Assembly (NCBI GenBank): GCA_005281725.1
Contig: SSBO01000012.1
Span: 322,012-386,011 of the forward strand
Reading direction: 5' to 3'
DNA length: 64,000 bases
From: Wuchereria bancrofti
Taxonomy: Eukaryota; Nematoda; Chromadorea; Rhabditida; Onchocercidae
This document shows, one piece after another, positions 13,331 through 25,869 of this stretch (position 1 is the stretch's first letter; every line of letters starts with the position of its first letter). Under the pieces are notes generated by a model. It was given only the letters and a program-made list of their open reading frames with translations, was not told the DNA's origin and ran no database searches. The position numbers and the translations under genes are program-made.

Positions 13331-13832
13331 ATTAATGTCAAATGTTAAAATACTGCAAGCTACCGCACTTTAAGAATTTGAAATGTGGTGAAAAGCAGTT
13401 TGGATTTAGACAACGAAAACTAGCATCAATATAACTAAGTGAAATAATTCTAAAATCGTTTCCTAATAATTTGTTAATTGTATAAACCTTAGAATTAAAT
13501 AGTATCTTTCTGAATTGCCAAAATTAATCACAATTTGTTCATTTTTCATTACCAATAAATTATAGAAGTTATTGCAATTTAACATTTCAATAATTTTCGA
13601 ACAATAATATTTTGAAGTATTCAAAAATATTATTTAATGATTTTCTTTTCCATCGATTAATATTTTTGAAAAAAAAAGTTAATTGATTAATGTTTTTTGA
13701 AAAAAAGTTTGAAATTTTTCTCATTGATTGATATATTTCTCTTATTCACTGTTAACATTTGAAATCATAACTATTTCCTAATTTTTTCATTTTCTCACGA
13801 ATGTTTGATTACAATTCTTATTCATTCCCATC

Positions 13833-13854
13833 ATCTCTCTCTCTCTCTCTCTCT
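13833..13854. repeat. (CT)n microsatellite
   Basis: About 11 CT units. A similar, less regular CT-rich block lies at about 14548-14577. Confidence 0.85.
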
Positions 13855-15177
13855 TTCACTTCCTCTCGTTTTCATATTTGGCTTACTATAAATCACTCTT
13901 AATTACTACTAACATTGCAGAAATGACTATTTGTAAATTTTTTTTCGATCCATCTGTCATATGTTATTTTGTCACTTCTATCAATTTCATATAATATTTT
14001 TTCATTATTATTACTTCTTTTTCTATAATGTTTTGTAAATTTACCAATTTCAAATTCTCCTTGAAATTGTTTTATTTCTTATTTACTGTCGCGGAAAGTT
14101 TGCAATTGGGACATTATGAAAAAGCGCTTGCATTGTCACTTTTGCATTTTAAATATCCGTTGCTGTCCTCTATTCCGTTATGTTCGTTGTTGATGTTTTT
14201 TTTTATATTTCACATCTTTTCTCTTATTGATTAACTTGTACTTAAACTTGCTTTTTATGTATTTACGCTCCTTTTTTTCGTTTATTTATTCAAAAATTCA
14301 ACATTATATTTTCATATATTAACATAATTAACTGGTAGGTAGATAATAACAACTTGTAAGTATGGATGAGCGTTTGCTTATTTATTATGTTTGCTTGTTT
14401 ACATACTTTCTTATCGGTTGACTCAATTTCATGCTAAGTTTCATGCTTTGCTTACTACTGTCTTTATATATTGAGTGAAAGTGATTTACTAAATTTAAAG
14501 CTAAACTAAATTAAATAAGTTCACTGACATGCTGAATTGTTTGCCCATCTCTCTCTCTCTCCCTCTCTCTGTCCCTCCCTTATTCAGTAATCCATTTATG
14601 CAATGAATCATTTGCTAACTTTCCCACTTACTAGTTAATTTGTATGTTGATTGTTCACTTGTTTTTACTTTCTTTAATCCTTATTTTCTTCGTCATCCAT
14701 CTGTCTCATAGGGATTTGTTAGAAATAAGAGAGTAATCCGGAACTTTTTGATTCACTAATTCCGTTTATGCAATCACAATAGCAATGGTAATGTTAGTGA
14801 TAATAGCGATAATGAATGATCATGATGGTTGTGTTATTAGCTTTGAATATAATGTTGCTTTGTTGTCACATATTATTAGGTCTATTGAGCTGTGATTCCT
14901 TCAAATTTTTCGCATCTTTTGTAGCTCGTTGAGTTTTTTCATTCCTTTTCACTTTCAGAGTGGTAATACAAAAAAAAAAAAAACGAATAGTAAGCAGTCA
15001 TCCTATCAATCATCACCTTCTTTTGGTGCTGTGTGCTGACCGGGCATCATCCTGCTAGTCAGTATATAATTATTTTGTTCATCGATAATAACGATAGCGA
15101 CAGCAACGACGACAACAAGCTAGCTGTTTTTCGATTTCTGTTAGCCGGTTTTATTCTTTTTGTCTTCTTTCAAAACT

Positions 15178-16134
15178 ATGATTCGAAGAGGTCCGCGATT
15201 TTGGTTTCTCAACTGTTGCATTTCACCACAGTCAGAAGTATGTTTATTGTAACTTATATTTTTTTGTACAACTGCTGGCTTGCATTACGGATGCTGTTTT
15301 ATTTCAATAATTGTGATGGAATAGTGCCACTATTTTTTTTTTTTTTTTGCTAATGACTGCAGGCTTGTAACTTTCAAATATATTGTAAAAATTATCAACA
15401 AAATTAACCAAAAAGTGGATTTTCCATAACACATGTTCAAAAATAAGTACGAATTGGTTTTTAAATCAAGATCCATATTATTTTCTTACTCGAATTTCAC
15501 CTTTCCATTTCCAAAATGAAGAAGAATCGACTAATGGCCACTAGTTTAATTACTCACTATTCAATTAGTGTGAAGTGAAAATTTTTCAGATAGCCCGAAT
15601 AAGGATAGATAGTTCAATGATTGGCGGCCCTACGAATTTCCGGCACATTGGACATATGGGTGCGAGTGATCTCAACGCTACATTCAATGTGACGTGTTTA
15701 TTCAGTTTTTTGCACTTTTTTGAGAACAAACAAAAGTTCAAGTACACACTACATATTATGCAACATATTTTTATTGCTGTTTGATTTTAATTCAAAGGAA
15801 CATTATTTTTTCGAGACTTTACTGCTCTTCAATTAAAATATATTCCATATATTTTATTTATATATCAGTTAGTTAATAATTTCTGCAATTAAATAGAGTA
15901 TTGATACACTACGCATTATCTTAAGATATAGGGGAAAATGTTGCTTCATTCTTTGAATATTGATGTTTTAATTTTTGTTTACTGAAAGATTTAAGCTATG
16001 CTTTTAATTCGAGGTTTCAGTTTCAGGTCGATGCAATAAGTTGCTTGCTTAGGTCAAAAGGTGATGATTCTTATTCATTACCAGTACCACAGCATCTTCG
16101 GGCAAATGATGTACCTATTAGAGGTATTTTTTGA
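15178..16134 (+). CDS. CDC42 small effector (CDC42SE/SPEC) homologue with CRIB motif
   Basis: Three exons join in phase: 15178-15237, 15590-15688 and 16027-16134 (stop TGA), giving 88 aa; human CDC42SE1 and SE2 are about 80 aa. Residues 8-14 (FWFLNCC) match the N-terminal FWxxxxCC of the vertebrate proteins, whose paired Cys are palmitoylated for membrane attachment. Residues 26-44 contain the RIDSSMIG-type lead-in and a full CRIB motif (I31, G32, P34, F37, H39, H42, G44), which binds GTP-loaded Cdc42. The C-terminal third keeps an SKG motif seen in CDC42SE2. The exon 1 donor (GAA/GTATGT) and exon 2 acceptor (TTTTTCAG) are strong; the exon 2 donor (AAT/GTGACG) is weaker. An alternative donor at 16123 could join an exon near 16225, but that yields unrelated sequence. 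The ATG at 15178 is the first in this frame before the conserved block. Confidence 0.88.
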
Positions 16135-18198
16135 ACTTTCAGTTATTTAAATGTTTCTCATTAGCCTGTGCAAAAAATGTAGAAATATGATTATATGTTA
16201 AGAGGTTGGATAAGCATCTGTATGTTTAGGTCTCAAGATACGGAAATATTCAGTTATAGAGAAGTTGGTAGAAAGAGTTCAAGTTCCGAATGGATACCAA
16301 ATGAAGAAATAGAGTCAGTTAATATTAATAGAAAGCAAGGAGAGTTTTTCAAAGAATGGAATAGGACAGTTGTCTGTTGTAAGTCTTAAATTTGGAAAAC
16401 TTAGGCATTTCGAGAAGCAAGTAATTTTGGTTCTTTTTTAGCACTGTAATATCTTGGAATATTCGTTTTATTAATGAGTCAAACGTTTTATCAGCGAACG
16501 AATTTATTAATGGTTCAAGTAGTTGATCAGTGGATAAAGAAGCATATCAAAATCGACTTATATTACATCTCGAATTTATTAGTATTCTATCCGTAGAAGT
16601 TTTGTTCCAAATTTCTGCACGAGTCCCCAAAAAATCACTGCTGTTATTGATGTTGCATTTTCTTATTTGTCATTCTGATTTATCTCAACACTACCAAAAC
16701 AAAAAAAAAAAAAAACAAAAAAAAAATAAGGAAAACCAAAAATACATGGGGGAAAGATAATGGACTTGGTGAAACTTACTTTAGTTCTCATTTATGCGTC
16801 TTTTATCATCTTAACCAAAATGGTTTTTTATAATGATTTTTTAATTCACTCTGTTTGCTTCGCTTATATGTTATTGTAAATATTTGCATGTAATCTTCTA
16901 GCTGTGAACCACTGAATGCCTTTATTGTCATATTCCTGATTTTAAGTATGAACAAATACCTGAAAGATATCTGTTTTGTCGGTGCTCGGGTGTAGACCTT
17001 TATGTTGGTGAAAGTTATTTGGTTTGGTTTATTTTTTTTTATTTTTATCTGTACTTTTTACTTTTTATACGAAACGGTAGCAAAAGATGTAAAAATTTTT
17101 CCATAAAATTCTACTTGCAAAAGGTAAAAATTTTTCCATAAAATTCTACTTGCGATGCACCAAAATACTACATTTTATGAAGAGTAAATTAATTTCAGTT
17201 CCATTTCGTTGTGATGTTCCAAATGTGAGAACTTTTTTTTTCTGCTTCCTTCGGGATGAAGAGAAAAAATGTAAATTTTATATTGGAAAATTTATTTGAA
17301 ATATGTTCCTTAACTTCATGTATTTACATCACTGCCTGCATTCTGCACTCTGCGCCCCGGTAGTATTATAATAATAGGAGTAGTAGTAGTAGTACTAATA
17401 GTATGATTTGATATTTTGATCTTTTCATTTTTCCGAGTTTCTCATTGAAACATATCATCATCCTGCTATGTTGTACATTTTCTGTTAATCAAAGTGCTTT
17501 CCTTCCTTCCTTCCTTCCCTCCCATCCTCCTACATCTGTGCAACAAATTATCTTTGTTCGTATATTCCTATCATATTGTTTTCCACTGATTCATATCATT
17601 GTATATTTTACGCAATTATTTTTATGCGAATAAAAATATATGATCGATTTGCTCTTTTAGCTTCTTTATATTTCCTGTGGGCAAAATCGATACAGGATGT
17701 TACTGTTCGAACTGTATAATATTACGATTCTTTTTCACAGCGGTTCCAGGAATAGGTGGATAATTAGATATTTTCTATATTTAAGGATTTTAAGGAAAAC
17801 AATTCCAAATCTAGCAAGATGGTTTTTTTTTTTTTTCTGAGCAGCTTAAGTATGATTTGCTTTCTAGTATCATAAGAGACGCAAATTTCACCTGAACTCT
17901 CTGGAAGAGTTGTAAAATTATCATTTGTTTTTTTGTGGAATGTATAAACAATTAAATTAGCTTAGCCAGTTTATTTATCTTAAGATTTTACTTTTTTTTT
18001 CTTGACATGTATCGTAGATCATATGGTGAAGGGAAGAAAATTTTCAAAACACTTTTTGAGCATAAATGTAATACTGTTTGAAAATTTGAGATGTCAGTAT
18101 AAGCTAGAAGTATAAAGTTCAAAGTAGAAATAAAGTAAACAGTTTTTTTTTTTTCGTATTCACAAATACAGATTAACAGCTATACAACCAAATTTATA
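16135..18198. other. 3' UTR / intergenic between convergent genes
   Basis: Sequence between the 3' ends of the CDC42 effector (+) and the DUF167 gene (-). It contains a 64-codon plus-strand frame at 16195-16389 of no recognisable family, poly-A runs near 16700, an (AGT)n-like block near 17380, and a two-copy 35-bp tandem duplication (17089-17153). No further gene was seen. Confidence 0.6.
17089..17153. repeat. 35-bp tandem duplication
   Basis: The unit starting GTAAAAATTTTTCCAT occurs at 17089 and again at 17124, identical over 30 bases. Confidence 0.9.
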
Positions 18199-19808
18199 CT
18201 ATCCCTTTTCGGTGATTTGTCTTTTCAATTTTTCCTGTACTTCTTGTAAAGTGATACGTTTACTAGTTATTCGTAATATCTTTGACCTTGATCGAATACC
18301 CTGCAAAATACTTCATCTAAGAAATGATAAGAAAGTTTTTGCTTACAAAAAAAGAAAAATAATGCAACAAATTTTTTTTTTAATTTCTTTTTACAGTAAT
18401 ATTAGTGGATCAAAGATTATGTGAAATGCGTATCCGTTGTACACAGATATACGAAAGCTATTATTTACGTATCAGAGAATTTAATGATGAGCTTTGAACA
18501 AAACTTTGGATCTTCTTTTCACATTTATTCCTAGTGAACTTTAAACATTGCTTTATGATTTCTTACATACATCGAACATTTTAAAAATTAATTATGTTGA
18601 TTTTTTTTCTCTAATATTACAAATATTTTTGAAACTTTTCAAAATTTTTAATTATTTTCAAAATTCGAAATTTCCAGAAACACACGAGTTTGTCTATTTA
18701 TAATGGTTGTCACCATTTAAGGTATCACTGTTTACTATGTTTAAAGTATAATTGTTATTATTATTTATTTGCTTTTTGACTTAATTCAATTTATCTCGTA
18801 ATTCCTAAAGAATGTAATTTTATTTTTTTCATTCTTCTATTTGTCTTAACTATACAACTATTTCGACTGTTTTACTACTGTAATTAATTTTCTTTTTTGC
18901 TACTGTAAATAATTTTTTTTTTTCAAAAAAGCTACGGATTTAGTTTACCGTATCAAATGTAATTTCGTTTTTACGCAATTCTAGAATATCCATCATAGCA
19001 TTAATCAGTGTTTCATTCGCTTGACCATCATATGGAGGTGACGCAATTGCAAGTTCAATTTCATTCGTACCAATATATAAAATAAAAAATACTTATCATC
19101 ATACTGTTTTTAGTTAAGAAAAAAAAAATCATTTCAATGATCGTTTTGCAAAATAACTTTAATAAAATTCAGTTTTAATTATCCTTCCAGTTATGACAAT
19201 TCAGGATAAAAATGAACAGATTGAGAATATTTTCTTTTTCGATTTAATAATTTAATAATTATTTATAGGTTAATTAATAATTGCTTATAAATAATTAATA
19301 TTCATCTGTTGTGCCTATAGTTAATAAACTGTTGCACCTATAACACGTGTTGTTTTTGCATTTGGTTTTGCATGTATTTTGAGTATGATTTCACCATTTT
19401 TATTTATCGATATGGCACTATCTTTCGGTTTTTCCTGAAAATTCTGAAATTTGTTATTTTTCAAAATTATTACTGTTAAATAAATTACTCATGAAAAAAA
19501 AAATGCATCCAACTTCTACAGTTAACCTTGGCAGTATAATTTTGAAAGTTAACTTAATTTCGAATACTTAGTTTTTTGAACTTTTATCATCTACATTCTA
19601 TAATATTTTACTACAGTTAGCCTTGGCAAAAGTTAGCCTAGTCTGTAAATATCCAAGAGGAAATATTTCCCCTTTTTACAAATTTCAAATGAGTATTTTT
19701 CAAACGAATTCAATTTTTCAACAGTATCAAAACTATTAAACAAACCTTATTTGATGTGTTCATTGTCATAGCAACTACTTTTCCTACTTTGCCTTTATTT
19801 TTGCTCAT
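18199..19808 (-). CDS. UPF0235 / DUF167 family protein (C15orf40-like)
   Basis: Four minus-strand exons join in phase: 19808-19746, 19434-19338, 19091-18949 and 18300-18199 (stop TAG), giving 134 aa. The order matches human C15orf40: a basic N-terminus, an [15 protein letters not shown] strand (family IAIHAKPGSK), the signature [16 protein letters not shown] (family APPxEGEANxEL), LELRKNEI, then [11 protein letters not shown] (family GxKSRxKVV) and a C-terminal helix ending ITEKG. The family is small, widespread and of uncertain biochemical function. The start has an acceptor-like TTTTACAG 16 bases upstream, consistent with trans-splicing. Odd: exon 3 as delimited begins with a hydrophobic stretch (VFFILY) absent from homologues; no better AG acceptor is present. 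The gene is divergent from the perilipin-like gene about 1 kb away. Confidence 0.87.
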
Positions 19809-20828
19809 TTTTCGAGTTATAATTCTGTAAAATTCACTGAAACAATAGCTTCGCCTGTCATTATTAAAAAAAAAAGTGAAAATAATTAAAAACAATAATT
19901 ACTAGTACCTCTACTGTTTTATTTGTTTAGCAAATATAATTAAAAGTCCTTTTTATTCTCTTCTTATGCTTTAGAATATCATTCTTTTTATCATATTTAG
20001 CTTTTAATTTTTTGTGAATAGTCGTGAATAATTCATTGAGCTTCACATTTTAACTTCAACTTTTGTTATGTATTTCAAAGAAACTTACTTACTGTAAACC
20101 CGATAACTGTTTAGATATATTCGAGTAAGCATTTATTCGACAAAGAATTTGTCTATTTTCCAGAATTTATACCTTTTTGAACACTTTCCTTTACATTCAG
20201 CGGTAGAGCGAATAATTGTTTTACTGTCGAAAAGTTGCTGAAAATCAAACGTATCTAAAATAAACGACTTATAAAATTTCATTCGCACATAATTTGTTTA
20301 AGCAGCAAGTAAATTGGTATTATAATTATTTATTTCAATATGACACTTTTTTTTCAGTCGTTTTTTTGCTTAGACATAACCATTTGGCTCATTTGGCTAT
20401 TTCATGTGTATTGTCTGATATTCTTACTATATTTTAATACCTCTTCTTTTCCTCTTGTATATTACAATCATTTTTTCAGTTGCCAATCTAGTCTTTTCAA
20501 AAAAATAGCTGAACTATAAATAAATGAATGAGTCACAAATTTCGATTTTTGTGATTTTATCGATTTTTGTGACAAATTTCGATTTTTAGATTTTTTTGTC
20601 ATTTATTATAAAGAAATGAATCATAAAATAAAGGTAATGATTGTTTAATGGTTACGGAATTCTTTTTTTCTATTTTCTTAATGGTTTATACTAATTGGGA
20701 AATGTTAAATAATCAATAGCTATTGTACGCATATATTATGTTTTTAAACTAAACCGGAAAAAGGTTTTTTTTTTCTTCAGATTAGCTTAATATCTCTGTT
20801 GTTAGAACAACAAACAACGAAAGTGAAA
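19809..20828. promoter_or_regulatory. divergent intergenic region between DUF167 and perilipin-like genes
   Basis: About 1 kb separating two divergently oriented start codons, so it should contain both promoters. An acceptor-like TTTTACAG (minus strand, AG at 19825-19826) precedes the DUF167 start, and a long T-tract plus CTTCAG (AG near 20778-20779) precedes the perilipin start; both could receive a spliced leader. A short repeated ATTTTTGTGA-type motif lies at about 20540-20590. No core promoter element could be defined. Confidence 0.45.
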
Positions 20829-23800
20829 ATGAATGATCAAGAGAAGCCAAAAAGAAAAGATCATCCAAATTCCGGTGAAAAAGTACACATTATATTCGAT
20901 CAGTTCATTCAATACCTATATTCTCTTGCCATTGTACAGCAGGTAACAATGATTTCTTAATTGATTATGAAATTATTTAGTTAATAAGTATTTGATTTGA
21001 TAAGCATATTGTATCTTACATTTTGTTTATATTTTACTATGCCATTATAGCTATTTTCTAATGTATGTATATTTGTACAATTTCATCTATAATTTACTTT
21101 ATTCTATTTTAGATTCTATACATATATAATGGAGTGAAATATAGTAGTAAAAATGTGGAGAAAACACTTGACAGAGTTGAAGAAGGATTCAAAGTAGCTT
21201 ATAATCATTCATTGGATCTTTATAATCGATACCGACAGACTAATGTGAATGGTATTTTTTTTTTTTTTGTCATTTGAATTCGGAATTTAGTTGAGTATTG
21301 TCAGAATAGAATAGGTGAAATATCTCTGATGATAAATAGAATTATTGAAAAAAAAAACACGAATCAGTTTATTTTCTAGAAATGATAGAATTATAAATTT
21401 CAGATCAAGCAAAGCATGTACTGGAAACTGTGCTTACATTCGGACTAAGCATTATTATGATAATGATACAGCTTAACTTAACAGTTTTAATTGCTATACT
21501 TACTATGCTTTTCAATGCCGTACTTAATGGAAAAGAAGCACTGGAGCATGCTTCCAAATCGACATCGGTTCCTACTTCTATTTCTTTATCACTCTATTTT
21601 CTAAAGAATAGAATTAATATACACATATTATTTTTGCACCATACATTCCAGGAACTTCTGATACTTAAATCTCTATTTGGAAATTAATCCTTAACATACT
21701 TAACATGTAACATGGCTTACCGAAAATTTCTTTAACCTTGAAATATAATCTTCTAGAATAAGAAGTCTATAAGATATGTTTAGTTAATCATTAAGTTATA
21801 GTGTTGCATAATTGTTACTAATGTATCGTTTGAGGAATGAAAGAATGAATTTGATAATTAAGATGCAAAAGGGATCTTCTAGAAATAATAGAAATAATTA
21901 TTGATTGAATAAAGATACTCTTAGCCCATTCATTGCTGCAGCTTGAATTATTAATAAAAAGAAAGCTATCCATACTGAATGGGTGGTGAAACTATCGGAA
22001 TTGAGATGTGACCAGTCTTCTTATGCTTGTAAATTGCTATTTACAATGCACCAGCTTCATAATTTAAATGAACTATCATAGTCAGAACATAACATCTATC
22101 GATTTTATTCCTAATATCATAATTAGCACTAAAATTAAAGTAAGTAATTAATTCACAGCATGAGTTTCAGTAGGATATTGATAATTGGTCATATTTCCAT
22201 GCAGTTACACCTATTAAAATAGCAGTATTAATACTTTAATATTAATTTGCCACATTCTATCGTAACATTTTATTGATAAATGTGAAATTTTAATAAATTT
22301 TCTATTCAAATGCAAATATTTAAATTAAGACACAATTTGTGATAGTGATTCAAGGATCTGCAAGATGACAATTAAAATTTAAGTGGGAATTTTACAGAAT
22401 GCACAAGCAACAGCTCGACAAATGGTAACCGATTTGTCTGAAAAAGTGCAGCAGATTTCACGAGTAAGTTGTTTGTAATGATAATAGAGATATAAATTAG
22501 ATATCTTTGAGAAATATAAAAAAATTTTTTTAATCAAATACTATCACTAGATTATAGATTTATTTTCTAATTGATTATTCCTCATCGAGATTTTATTTTG
22601 ATTCCGTTATTTATTTCATGATTTACAATAACCAGGAAGTGAAAACAAAAAGTAGATAAAGATAGACTTGAATGCTTACTATTACTATAATAGTGCTTTA
22701 AAGAAGCAGATCATATTAAGAGATTAATCTATTTTAGGAAAAAAAAATGTCATTTTAAGGCTTCTACGGAAAAAGCTGAGGAACAGGCGAATCGTATTTT
22801 AGATGGAGCTAATAGAGTAGCTCATTTAACGATGGGTATATCAGATGAAAGTGATGATATTGAGAAAACACCTTGGAGTCGTTTCCAAGATCTTAGTCAT
22901 CGTATTTTGGAAAATTCGAAGAGTCGTGTTGAAGGATTTTATTGGACACAATTTGATGCACAAAGCATTGTGGAATGTTTGCGTAATTCCATTTCACTGG
23001 TATGGTTTTTATTTTTGATATGGACAAAAATAATATAGTGTTGGGACCGTTGTAAGTGATATATTATCATAACCCTGAAACTGTCACTAAATATGTCCAA
23101 AATTCTCTATAAAATTGAATGCTGTAAACTTGCTATCATAAACGTAAACAAATAATTTTGTGAAACATGAATTCTGCAAGCTTTTGCTGAAATTGATATA
23201 TTACTGAAGAAAATGACTAAAAAGAGAAATTGATATATTACAAGGAATTGAGATACCACCTCAAAAGAAATGTTGATATATCGATATATCACAAGAAATT
23301 GATATATTGTTTCGAATACTAGAAAAAAAAATGAATTCTTATTGTTCCAAATTTCAGGCTGACATGGTACGTAAGAATAAATCGTGGGTTGCTGGTAAGG
23401 CTGGAGAGTTGTGGACATCATTGGATGAGCTAAAGGTATCTCTGGAGATGGAAGGAGAACGTCTGAAGAAAAATCCCGAAGAAATGCTGATGCGCTATTT
23501 GCAACGAACTTCATCTATTTTACCTGAACGACTTCGGATATTGGAAGAAACAACTGGAAAAGTATTTTTTGTACTATATTATTATATGGATTTATGTCCT
23601 TAAAACTGATTAAAGATAAAGATTTTATTTATTTTATGAAACTTTCCTTGCTCCTTTTTCCGCTTACTGTTGTTTTCCCTTTACTGTTACTTTTTTTTTA
23701 TTTCCTTTCCCTGTAACTTGTAGTTATTACCTTTTACTTATAATTGTTTTTCGTTAAATTCTTCTATAGCTAATATGTTGTTCTGTTTGATGTTATGATG

Positions 23801-24279
23801 GCAGGAGAAAATGAACAATATAGTATCATCTAATAAGCGTACTTGCAATATTAATTATTAGTACTTCAGGTGTTGAGTGAGCAGGCTACAAGTAAACTGG
23901 TTACTCTAATATCTTATATCGAAAAACTTAATGAAAAACTGATGGAAACTGATAATGTACACGAATTGAAAGATGAAGTAAGACTTTTTTTTCTTGAGAT
24001 TATGTTTAAAAATTTCCCTCGACTTTAACGATAGCAATGATTTGTGATAGCTTTTATCTTTTGAAAAAAAAAAAAAAAAAAAACTTTTTTTTGAGAAACT
24101 ATTCGTTCCATCCAAACTTTTCAAGCAATGGAAGAAAAAGAAATCATAATTTATAGGTTCTCAAGGAGGCACATGACCGTCTGGTTGATTTGTTGCAATG
24201 GTTAACAAATCATATAGAATTCAGTGACACTCAAAATACAGAAAATTTGGAATCGGTCAATGATGGGTCAACTAATTGA
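20829..24279 (+). CDS. perilipin-family lipid-droplet protein
   Basis: Eight exons join in phase: 20829-20942, 21113-21251, 21404-21567, 22398-22463, 22760-22999, 23358-23561, 23870-23977 and 24157-24279, giving 385 aa. The N-terminal region (about 20-90) resembles the PAT start (short helix, then LDRVEEGF-like). The middle is Ala- and charge-rich helix (140-180). Residues about 210-300 parallel the perilipin C-terminal bundle (RFQDLSHRILENSKSRV, then DMVRKNKSWVAGKAGELW), and the last 70 residues form amphipathic helices ending in HDRLVDLLQWL. Perilipins coat lipid droplets and control access of lipases; nematodes have one such gene. Unusual: a very hydrophobic stretch at about 98-126 (GLSIIMIMIQLN onward). 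The exon 3 donor (TCG/GTTCCT) is weak. The family call rests on remote similarity and helix pattern. Confidence 0.68.
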
Positions 24280-25869
24280 AATGACTTTGATTATTATTAA
24301 AGAACTGCCCCAATTTAACATCACTTTATACTCCTTCATTTCTATTTGGGTAAATCAAAAATTATCTTCCTAACAATAATATGTTACTCAAAAAACGACA
24401 TGGAAGTTTAACAAAATTAAAATTTTCATATCAGACGTCATTCTTTGAATACCTATAGCAATAAAAGTAATAATAAAGAGAAGTAACTACTGATCTACGC
24501 ACCAATTTAAACTACTGATTGTGCGATATGTGAAGTTATACTGTTTACCGTAGAAGATGGATTCAGAGAGACTACAGATAATGATGAATTCAGAATATTT
24601 AGATCTTGAACGTTGATTTACAGTAATAGTAAATCATCTATGAATTTCGAAACTCCAAGAAATTGTTCTGTTTTCACTAAATTACTCCAATTTAATTAGA
24701 ACAAAGAGACAGGAAAGAGAGAGAGGGACAGTTGTATCACATTTTTTCTTTTTTTTTTGTGGTTGCTTCTCTCTATGTCCATATTTAATTAATGTTTATT
24801 TTAGATAGCACAACATTATAATGTAATTTACGTGTGCGCTAAATGGTATTTTCGTACTGCATCTAATTATTTTATCATCATCATCTTAGTTCCTGTAATT
24901 TTCTTTTGTACTTTGGATTTAATCATTATTTACTACTGTTTTTTATTCTTGCGATAAAAAATGAGACAGCCTTTATCCACTTTGTTCATGACAAGAAGAT
25001 TATGGTCTAAGAATGTATCTGTAAGATTAGAAATTAAATGAATTTGGGAGACTGTAATTAAATGAAGATAAATCGTATCGAGAAATTATTGGGATCATAG
25101 CTAAAATCATCTACAAGAATATCTGTGCAAAACAACCAGGGCAACCGTTTTTAACTCTATATAAATGATTAACAAACATATGCAATTAGCAATTGAGGCT
25201 TAAGGGAATGATTTATATAGCACTAATGAAATATAGCTAGCTGAGTTCTAATTCCATGAATTTTAACGGAAGATGAAAGAACAGACAAACAGCATCTGAC
25301 AACAACATTTTAAAATATTGAAATATTGACATATATGATTTAAAAAAAAAAAAAATTTTAAGTAATTTAAAATATTGACATACATGAACGCGTGTTGACT
25401 CAAAAATTAATAGTATTACTTTAAAAGCTAAAGAACTGTAGAATTAAAAATGCCTTATGAGAAACGGGTAGTCCTATTACTGGGAATTCCAGAAGAAAAA
25501 AGTAAGAAACAAAATATTTATTGATATACACAGCAATTTCAACCAGAAACCAATAAAAACAACGCCAACAATAATGCACCAAAATGACCAAATATTGAAA
25601 ACCAAAAGAACAAATCCAATCTATTATACATATTTAACATGAACGTCAAAATCCCATAATTCTGATAAAATCAAAATGAACATAAGACAGTATAAACAAA
25701 AATTTAGAAAGTAACTTCACGTAATTTAACAACAGTTTTCACATTGAATACTTCAAAAACTCTTTAGTCACAAACCGCTGCACAAATATCACACACAGTG
25801 TTTATGGAAATTTTTGAACTGATCCATTTCTGATCAGAGAATGTGATTGTAATCAACATATCCGGAAGA
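24280..25869. other. intergenic between convergent perilipin-like and Yos1 genes
   Basis: 3' flanks of two convergent genes. AATAAA-like motifs occur near 24460-24475 (plus strand). The rest is AT-rich with a short purine block (GAGAGAG, about 24718-24726). No gene or structured element was recognised. Confidence 0.6.

Larger units (their letters stand above)
4464..15177. other. gene-poor AT-rich region
   Basis: About 10.7 kb without a gene I can support. Open frames are short, rich in Ile, Leu, Phe and Lys, and lack family signatures or convincing splice pairs. Poly-A/T runs, a trinucleotide repeat (12637-12668), ATT-rich sequence (13131-13330) and CT microsatellites (13833-13854, about 14548-14577) are present. 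Part of the right end probably holds the promoter and 5' UTR of the CDC42 effector gene at 15178. A small exon-like segment near 5700-5750 on the minus strand has good splice signals on both sides but no interpretable protein. Confidence 0.6.

Noticed and set aside
13132..13335. 67-codon Ile/Leu/Tyr-rich open frame
   Set aside because: Produced by ATT/TTA low-complexity sequence.
16195..16389. 64-codon plus-strand frame downstream of the CDC42 effector
   Set aside because: No family match, and the splice from the preceding exon would read another frame; probably 3' UTR.
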